Below are positions 59,497 through 64,000 of a stretch of 64,000 bases of DNA, piece after piece; the stretch's first letter is position 1; the number at the start of each line of letters is the position of its first letter. The translations under genes and the position numbers were made by a program. The DNA comes from Streptomyces sp. NBC_01723. Lineage in GTDB: Bacteria > Actinomycetota > Actinomycetes > Streptomycetales > Streptomycetaceae. The notes below the pieces were generated by a model. That model worked only from the letters and a program-made list of their open reading frames with translations, did no database searches and was not told the origin of the DNA. The stretch lies in assembly GCF_036246005.1 (NCBI RefSeq), contig NZ_CP109171.1, positions 868,001 through 932,000 of the forward strand, written 5' to 3'.

Positions 59497-60324
59497 ATGG
59501 CCACCCACACACCCACCGCGTCCCGGCGCCGCTGGGGCTCCACCGTCGCTGGTGTGCTCGTCCTCGGCGTGATGCTCTTCCCGCTGTACTGGATGCTCAA
59601 CACCGCGCTCCAGCCCGAGTCGGGGCTGCTCCAGGTCGACCCGGTGCCGGGCGGCCTCGACCTGTCCGGCTTCTCCCAGGCGATCGGCGACCAGGGCGGG
59701 CACCTGCTGACCTCCCTGGCCGTCTCGCTCGGCGCGGTCGCCCTCTGCCTGGCGATCTCGGCTCCGGCGGCGTACGGGCTCGCGCGGTTCGGGCTGCGCG
59801 GCTCGCGCACCATCGTGTTCGGCACCCTGATCACCCAGATGGTGCCGGGCATCGTCATCGCCAACGCGCTCTACAACTCCTACGTCGACCTGGGCCTGGT
59901 CAACTCCTACTTCGGCCTGATGCTCGCGGACGCCTCGCTGGGCATCCCGTTCTCCATCGTGCTGATGCGCTCCTTCATGGTGTCGATCCCGGGCGAGGTG
60001 ATCGAGGCCGCGCAGATCGACGGGGCCGGGCCGGTGCGGACGTTCGCGCGGGTGGTGCTGCCGATGAGCCGCAACTCGCTGATCACGTCGGGGCTGTTCG
60101 CGTTCCTGTTCGCGTGGAGCGACTTCATGTTCGCGCTGACCCTGAACACGACCGACGAGGTCAAGCCCGTCACCCTGGGCATCTACCAGTACATCGGCGC
60201 GCACGTCGGCGACTGGGGTTCGGTCATGGCCGCCTCCGTGCTCTCCGCGGTACCGGCGGCGATCCTGCTCGTCCTCGCCCAGAAGTACATCGCCGCCGGG
60301 ATCACCGGCGGCTCCGTCAAATGA
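59497..60324 (+). CDS. Sugar ABC transporter permease (MalG type)
   Basis: 275 residues with six spans (VAGVLVLGVMLFPLYWMLNTALQP, then the amphipathic GSRTIVFGTLITQMVPGIVIANALYNSY) and EAA loop EAAQIDGAGPVRTFARVVLPMSRN. It begins 6 bp after the MalF-type stop and is the last gene of the operon. The next gene has its own leaderless promoter. Confidence 0.92.
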   Translation: MATHTPTASRRRWGSTVAGVLVLGVMLFPLYWMLNTALQPESGLLQVDPVPGGLDLSGFSQAIGDQGGHLLTSLAVSLGAVALCLAISAPAAYGLARFGLRGSRTIVFGTLITQMVPGIVIANALYNSYVDLGLVNSYFGLMLADASLGIPFSIVLMRSFMVSIPGEVIEAAQIDGAGPVRTFARVVLPMSRNSLITSGLFAFLFAWSDFMFALTLNTTDEVKPVTLGIYQYIGAHVGDWGSVMAASVLSAVPAAILLVLAQKYIAAGITGGSVK

Positions 60325-60380
60325 CGCGGGCGGTGAGCCGTGCCTTGCCGCCATCCCCGTTCGGCACCTAGCCTGACTTT

Positions 60381-61589
60381 GTGCCGCTAATAAACAAAAC
60401 CCGATCGCACAGTGCCGTGCCGGGTCCCCGCGACGATCTCACCCGCCTGCGCATCGCCCTGACCGCCTTCTTCGCGCTCGACGGCTTCGTCTTCGCCGGC
60501 TGGGTGGTGCGGATCCCCGCCATCAAGGAGCAGACCGGTGCCTCCGCCAGCACCCTGGGGCTGGCCCTGCTCGGTGTCTCGGCCGGTGCCGTCGTCACCA
60601 TGACGCTCACCGGCAGGCTGGTCCGCCGCTACGGCAGCCATCCCGTCACCGTCGCCTGCGCGGTCCTGCTCTGCCTGAGCATCGCCCTGCCCCCGCTCAC
60701 CCACTCGGCGCTCGCCCTGGGCGCCGTACTCCTGGTCTTCGGCAGCGCGTACGGCGGGATCAACGTCGCCTTCAACAGCGCCGCCGTCGATCTGGTGGCC
60801 GTGCTGCGGCGGCCGATCATGCCGAGCTTCCACGCGGCGTTCAGCCTCGGCGGCATGGTCGGCGCCGGACTAGGCGGGCTGGTCGCCGGGTCGCTGTCCC
60901 CGACGCGGCACCTGCTCGGCCTCACGATGCTCGGACTGCTCGTCACCCTCGTCGCGGGCCGCGCCCTGCTGCGGTGCGAACCCGCCGCGCCGCCCGACCG
61001 CCCGGCCGAGGACGACGGCTCCCCGCGCCGCCTCGACCGCCGGACCCGCCGTCTGGTCGTCACCTTCGGCCTGATCGCCCTGTGCACGGCGTACGGCGAG
61101 GGCGCCATGGCCGACTGGGGCGCCCTGCACCTGGAGCAGGACCTGGACGCCTCCCCAGGTCTGGCCGCGGCCGGCTACTCCTGCTTCGCCCTCGCCATGA
61201 CCGTCGGCCGGCTGACCGGCACGACCCTGCTGGAGCGGCTGGGCCGGACCACCACGGTGGTGGCGGGCGGCACCACCGCGGTGGCCGGGATGCTGCTCGG
61301 CTCGCTCGCCCCGTCGGTGTGGGCGGCCCTGTTCGGTTTCGCGATCACCGGGCTCGGACTCGCCAACATCTTCCCGGTCGCCGTCGAACGGGCCGGCGCC
61401 CTGGGCGGACCGAGCGGTGTGGCGACCGCGTCGACGCTGGGATACGGCGGCATGCTTCTCGGGCCGCCCGCGATCGGCTTCATGGCGGACTGGTTCTCCC
61501 TGCCGGCCGCGCTCACCAGCGTGGCGGCGCTCGCGGCGGTCGCGGTGCTCGTCGCCGTGGCGACCCGGCGCGCGGCGGTGGAGGGCTAG
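60381..61589 (+). CDS. MFS transporter (YbjJ-like)
   Basis: 402 residues, 12 predicted spans. It starts GTG 60381, 6 nt after TAGCCT (60369-60374), so the mRNA is leaderless. The sequence FFALDGFVFAGWVVRIPAIKEQTGASASTLGLALLGVSAGAV and the loop LTGRLVRRYGSHPVTV match the YbjJ-like branch of the MFS, whose substrates are unknown. The middle cytosolic loop is Arg/Pro-rich (PPDRPAEDDGSPRRLDRRTRR). It converges on the MarR gene, with stops 8 bp apart. Confidence 0.86.
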   Translation: MPLINKTRSHSAVPGPRDDLTRLRIALTAFFALDGFVFAGWVVRIPAIKEQTGASASTLGLALLGVSAGAVVTMTLTGRLVRRYGSHPVTVACAVLLCLSIALPPLTHSALALGAVLLVFGSAYGGINVAFNSAAVDLVAVLRRPIMPSFHAAFSLGGMVGAGLGGLVAGSLSPTRHLLGLTMLGLLVTLVAGRALLRCEPAAPPDRPAEDDGSPRRLDRRTRRLVVTFGLIALCTAYGEGAMADWGALHLEQDLDASPGLAAAGYSCFALAMTVGRLTGTTLLERLGRTTTVVAGGTTAVAGMLLGSLAPSVWAALFGFAITGLGLANIFPVAVERAGALGGPSGVATASTLGYGGMLLGPPAIGFMADWFSLPAALTSVAALAAVAVLVAVATRRAAVEG

Positions 61590-61596
61590 GGGACGG

Positions 61597-61989
61597 TCAG
61601 CGCACCAGCATCCGGTTCAGCACGGCCCGCTGCACCGGGAGCGCCAGGCCGTGCCGGGCCCGTCCCTCGGCGGTGAGCGCCACCCGGACGCCCCGCCGGT
61701 CCTCCGGGCACAGGGAGCGCTCGACGAGGCCGTCCTTCTCCAGGCGGGCGACCAGCCGGGACAGCGCGCTCTGGCTCAGATGGACCCGCTCGGAGATCTG
61801 CTGCACCCGGTAGCCGCAGGCGCCGTCGGCGTCCGGTGAGCCCGCGAGGATGTCGAGCACCTCGAAGTCGCTTCCGCAGAGCCCGTGTTGGTGCAGCGCG
61901 CGGTCGAGTTCGCACTGGGTCCTGGCGTGCAGTGCCAGCATGCCGCGCCACCGCGCGACGAGCGCCTGTTCGGACCTGTCCCCCGCCAT
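61597..61989 (-). CDS. MarR-family regulator
   Basis: 130 residues: dimer helix RWRGMLALHARTQCELDRALHQHGL, winged helix YRVQQISERVHLSQSALSRLVARLEKDGLVERSLCPEDRRGVRVALTAEG. ATG 61989 lies 6 nt after TACGGT (62001-61996), a leaderless start. It is convergent with the YbjJ-like MFS gene and divergent from the DUF6332 gene. A role in controlling the MFS gene is possible but no shared operator is evident. Confidence 0.85.
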   Translation of the reverse strand: MAGDRSEQALVARWRGMLALHARTQCELDRALHQHGLCGSDFEVLDILAGSPDADGACGYRVQQISERVHLSQSALSRLVARLEKDGLVERSLCPEDRRGVRVALTAEGRARHGLALPVQRAVLNRMLVR

Positions 61990-62064
61990 GGGCGCACCGT
62001 AGCAGAGCGCACGCGGCCCGAAAGACCGGTCGCCGGGCCAACCCGATCTGCCAGACTTGCCGAC

Positions 62065-62349
62065 ATGGAGACATACGGGGGACGGCGTACGCAGGGCGAG
62101 CGGGACGCGATGACGGTCGAGATCGGCTACGCGCTGTGCAGCGCGGCGTTCGCGGCGGCCGTGCTGTTCGGGGCCGTGGCGGGACCCGCGTTTCTCTTCG
62201 CCCTGCCGGCCGGTGCGCGGGGTGTGCTCGTGGCCGCGGGAGTGGTGCTGGCCGTCGCGGTGTTCCTGGTGCGGGTGGTGAGTGTGCTGGTGCGGTTCGG
62301 ACGCGGGGGTCAGCCGAGCCAGCCCGGCCGCACCAACCCCGACTCGTAG
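62065..62349 (+). CDS. DUF6332 small membrane protein
   Basis: 94 residues. Two membrane spans (YALCSAAFAAAVLFGAVAGPAFLF and GVLVAAGVVLAVAVFLVRVVSVLVRF) follow a hydrophilic GRRTQGERDAMTVEIG segment, as in the Streptomyces DUF6332 family of unknown function. ATG 62065 is 7 nt after CAGACT (62052-62057), a probable leaderless start. The last 40 bp overlap the end of the convergent response-regulator gene. Confidence 0.75.
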   Translation: METYGGRRTQGERDAMTVEIGYALCSAAFAAAVLFGAVAGPAFLFALPAGARGVLVAAGVVLAVAVFLVRVVSVLVRFGRGGQPSQPGRTNPDS

Positions 62350-62975
62350 GCGAGCACGACCAGTTGGGCGCGGTCGCGGGCGCCCAGCTTGACCATGGTG
62401 CGGCTGACGTGGGTCTTGGCGGTGAGCGGGCTGACGACCAGTCTGCGGGCGATCTCCTCGTTGGACAGGCCGATGCCGACCAGGGCCATCACCTCCCGTT
62501 CGCGCTCGGTCAGCCGGGCCAGCTCCCCTGCCGCCGCGGGCTCCTTGGAGCGGGCGGCGAACTCGGCGATCAGGCGCCGGGTCACCCCCGGCGACAGCAG
62601 CGCGTCGCCGTCCACCACCGCGCGCACGGCGCGCAGGAGTTCCTCGGGTTCGGTGTCCTTGACCAGGAAGCCGGAGGCGCCCGAGCGGATGGCCTCGAAG
62701 ACGTACTCGTCGAGTTCGAAGGTGGTGAGCATGACGACCTTCACCTCCCGCAGGCCGGCGTCCCCGGTGATCCGGCGGGTCGCGGCCAGACCGTCGAGCA
62801 GCGGCATGCGGATGTCCATCAGGACGACGTCGGGGCGCAGTTCGCGGATCAGGCGCACCGCCTCCTCGCCGTCGGCGGCCTCGGCGACCACCTCGATGTC
62901 CGCCTGGGCGTCCAGCAGGGCACGGAACCCGGCCCGTACCAGTGACTGGTCGTCGGCGAGCAGTACGCGGATCAC
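62310..62975 (-). CDS. NarL/FixJ-type response regulator
   Basis: 221 residues. The receiver domain starts IRVLLADDQSLVRAGFRALLDAQ, phospho-acceptor Asp in LRPDVVLMDIRMP, then TTFELDEYVFEAIRSGASGFLVKD. The C-terminal LuxR helix-turn-helix is LTEREREVMALVGIGLSNEEIARRLVVSPLTAKTHVSRTMVKLGARDRAQLVVLAYE. GTG 62975 overlaps the kinase stop (GTGA), so the pair is translationally coupled. Targets are unknown. Confidence 0.9.
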   Translation of the reverse strand: MIRVLLADDQSLVRAGFRALLDAQADIEVVAEAADGEEAVRLIRELRPDVVLMDIRMPLLDGLAATRRITGDAGLREVKVVMLTTFELDEYVFEAIRSGASGFLVKDTEPEELLRAVRAVVDGDALLSPGVTRRLIAEFAARSKEPAAAGELARLTEREREVMALVGIGLSNEEIARRLVVSPLTAKTHVSRTMVKLGARDRAQLVVLAYESGLVRPGWLG

Positions 62976-64000
62976 CGGCCCTCCTCCTTCGTGTGCGCCA
63001 CGTCGATCGGCAGCGCGGCGAGCACGCGGAAGCCGCCGTCGGAGCGCGGACCCGCCTCGATGGTGCCACCCAGCGCCGCCGCCCGCTCCCGCATCCCGGC
63101 CAGCCCGTTGCCGCTGCCGCCCGCGTCGGCGCCCGTCGCCGGTCCGTCGTCGTCGACACGCAGCCGCAGCATGCGGCCGTCCCGGTCGAGGCGCACGCGC
63201 GCGTGCCGCGAACCCGAGTGCCGCACCACGTTGGTGAGCGCCTCCTGGACGATGCGGAACGCCGCCAGGCCGGTACCGGGCGACAGTCTCGGCGGCTCCC
63301 CCTCGACCTCGACGGTGAGGCCCGCGCTCGCCGCCTGCTCGACCAGTTCGGGCAGCCGGTCGAGGCCGGGGGCCGGTGCGCGCGGCGCGTCTCCGGGGGT
63401 GCGCAGGGCGCCGAGGACCTGCCGCACCTCACCGAGCGCCTCCTTGCTCTGGTCCTTGATGGTGGTGAGCGCGGTGCGCGCCTGCTCCGGGTCGGAGTCG
63501 AGGAGGGCGAGTCCGACGCCCGCCTGCACATTGATCACGGAGATGCTGTGCGCGAGGACGTCGTGCAGCTCACGAGCGATCCGCAGCCGTTCCTCGTCCG
63601 CGCGGCGCTTCGCCGCCTGGGCCCGTTCGGCCCGTTCCCGCGCCCACTGCTCGCGCCGGGTCCGGGCCAGCTCCGACAACGCCACGATCGCCACCACCCA
63701 GGTGGCGATCACGATCTCCTCTCCCCAGGAGGCGGCGGAGTCCCCGGACGGCGGCAGCCAGCGGTAGAGCCAGTGCGACACCAGGGCGTGCCCGGCCCAC
63801 AGCGCGACCATCGCCGTCCACGCGGCCCGGCGGTGCCCGGTGACGACGGCACTGAAGCAGGCCACCGCGACGGCCACGAACACCGGCCCGTACGGGTATC
63901 CGGAGCCCAGGTAGAGCAGCGTGGCCGCCGCCGTGCCGAACACCACGGGCACCGGGTGGCGCTGCCGCCACAGCAGGGCGGCCCCGGTGAGGAACAGCAG
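62972..64000 (-). CDS. Sensor histidine kinase, NarL-partner type (5' end beyond window)
   Basis: The visible part is 342 codons and is open to the right edge. The N-terminal half has several membrane spans (TAAATLLYLGSGYPYGPVFVAVAVACFSAVV, MVALWAGHALVSHWL, IVIATWVVAIVALSEL). Then comes the HisKA_3 dimerisation domain with phospho-acceptor His in IARELHDVLAHSISVINVQAGVGLALL. The HATPase domain has VQEALTNVVRHSGSRHARVRL, VDDDGPATGADAGGSGNGLAGMRER and GGFRVLAALP. Its stop overlaps the response-regulator start. The signal is not deducible. Confidence 0.9.
   Translation of the reverse strand: MLFLTGAALLWRQRHPVPVVFGTAAATLLYLGSGYPYGPVFVAVAVACFSAVVTGHRRAAWTAMVALWAGHALVSHWLYRWLPPSGDSAASWGEEIVIATWVVAIVALSELARTRREQWARERAERAQAAKRRADEERLRIARELHDVLAHSISVINVQAGVGLALLDSDPEQARTALTTIKDQSKEALGEVRQVLGALRTPGDAPRAPAPGLDRLPELVEQAASAGLTVEVEGEPPRLSPGTGLAAFRIVQEALTNVVRHSGSRHARVRLDRDGRMLRLRVDDDGPATGADAGGSGNGLAGMRERAAALGGTIEAGPRSDGGFRVLAALPIDVAHTKEEGR

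Overview
The window is a stretch of high-GC actinobacterial chromosome, almost certainly from a Streptomyces. The evidence is the extreme third-position GC, frequent GTG starts, many genes preceded by a TAnnnT -10 box only 6-9 nt before the start codon (leaderless mRNAs), and Streptomyces-type families such as DUF6332, a DUF6643-like protein, a tandem TerD protein, a PucR-type GAF regulator and a GH3 xylobiose-type operon. I see no rRNA, tRNA, CRISPR array, intact insertion sequence or integrase. The content looks like chromosome-arm accessory metabolism, not an integrated element.

Layout. 1-3905: a leftward sugar ABC operon ending in a GH3 glycosidase cut by the window edge, with a well-formed promoter and nested palindromes. 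4226-5797: a secreted PHB-depolymerase-type esterase. 5894-9163: an XRE-TetR fusion regulator followed by a beta-keto-acid cleavage enzyme, a carnitine-type dehydrogenase and a thioesterase, an apparent carnitine catabolic operon. 9201-10979: an ABC-F resistance-type ATPase behind a 7-residue leader peptide, with a promoter whose whole 17-bp spacer is a palindrome. 11009-12405: a secreted S1 protease homologue lacking catalytic His and Ser, and a lamin-tail-type secreted protein. 12941-17246: an MHS transporter, a GAF-PucR regulator and a 3-hydroxybutyrate dehydrogenase. 17302-29631: Nudix, Lnt, a frameshifted O-antigen-ligase-like gene, a membrane protein, a racemase, an HpnB-like glycosyltransferase, tandem TerD, a DUF6643-like protein, a MOSC protein, and a beta-helix/AAA+ fusion. 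29666-29770: a MITE-like element abutting the stop codon of a large membrane hydrolase.

32392-43438: a DeoR regulator, an SRPBCC protein, a Cds1-like PLP enzyme, an anti-sigma-type ATPase, a multiply broken LolD/FtsX ABC operon (frameshift, gene-fusing deletion, roughly 46-bp micro-inversion) divergent from an intact TetR gene, small enzymes, a ROK regulator, AlkB and RlmG. 43428-46171: an aga-like aldolase/sugar isomerase pair divergent from a DeoR regulator, with half-sites bracketing the isomerase promoter. 46190-49661: a His-rich secreted protein and CopA sharing CsoR-type boxes. 49893-53411: PAP2, an ABC-2-like membrane protein, and a MarR/quinone-oxidoreductase divergon carrying four copies of one 16-bp palindrome. 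53585-54787: a cysteine-desulfurase-like enzyme. 54810-60324: a GH31 alpha-xylosidase divergent from a second sugar ABC transporter. 60381-64000: MFS, MarR, DUF6332 and a NarL-type two-component pair running off the right edge.

How the genes work together. Two oligosaccharide systems (GH3+ABC, GH31+ABC) point to plant cell-wall sugar use. The esterase, the 3-hydroxybutyrate genes and the carnitine operon point to short hydroxy- and keto-acid catabolism. Drug and metal responses (ABC-F, CopA, MarR/MDR, TetR/ABC) sit under compact divergent promoters whose operators can be read directly.
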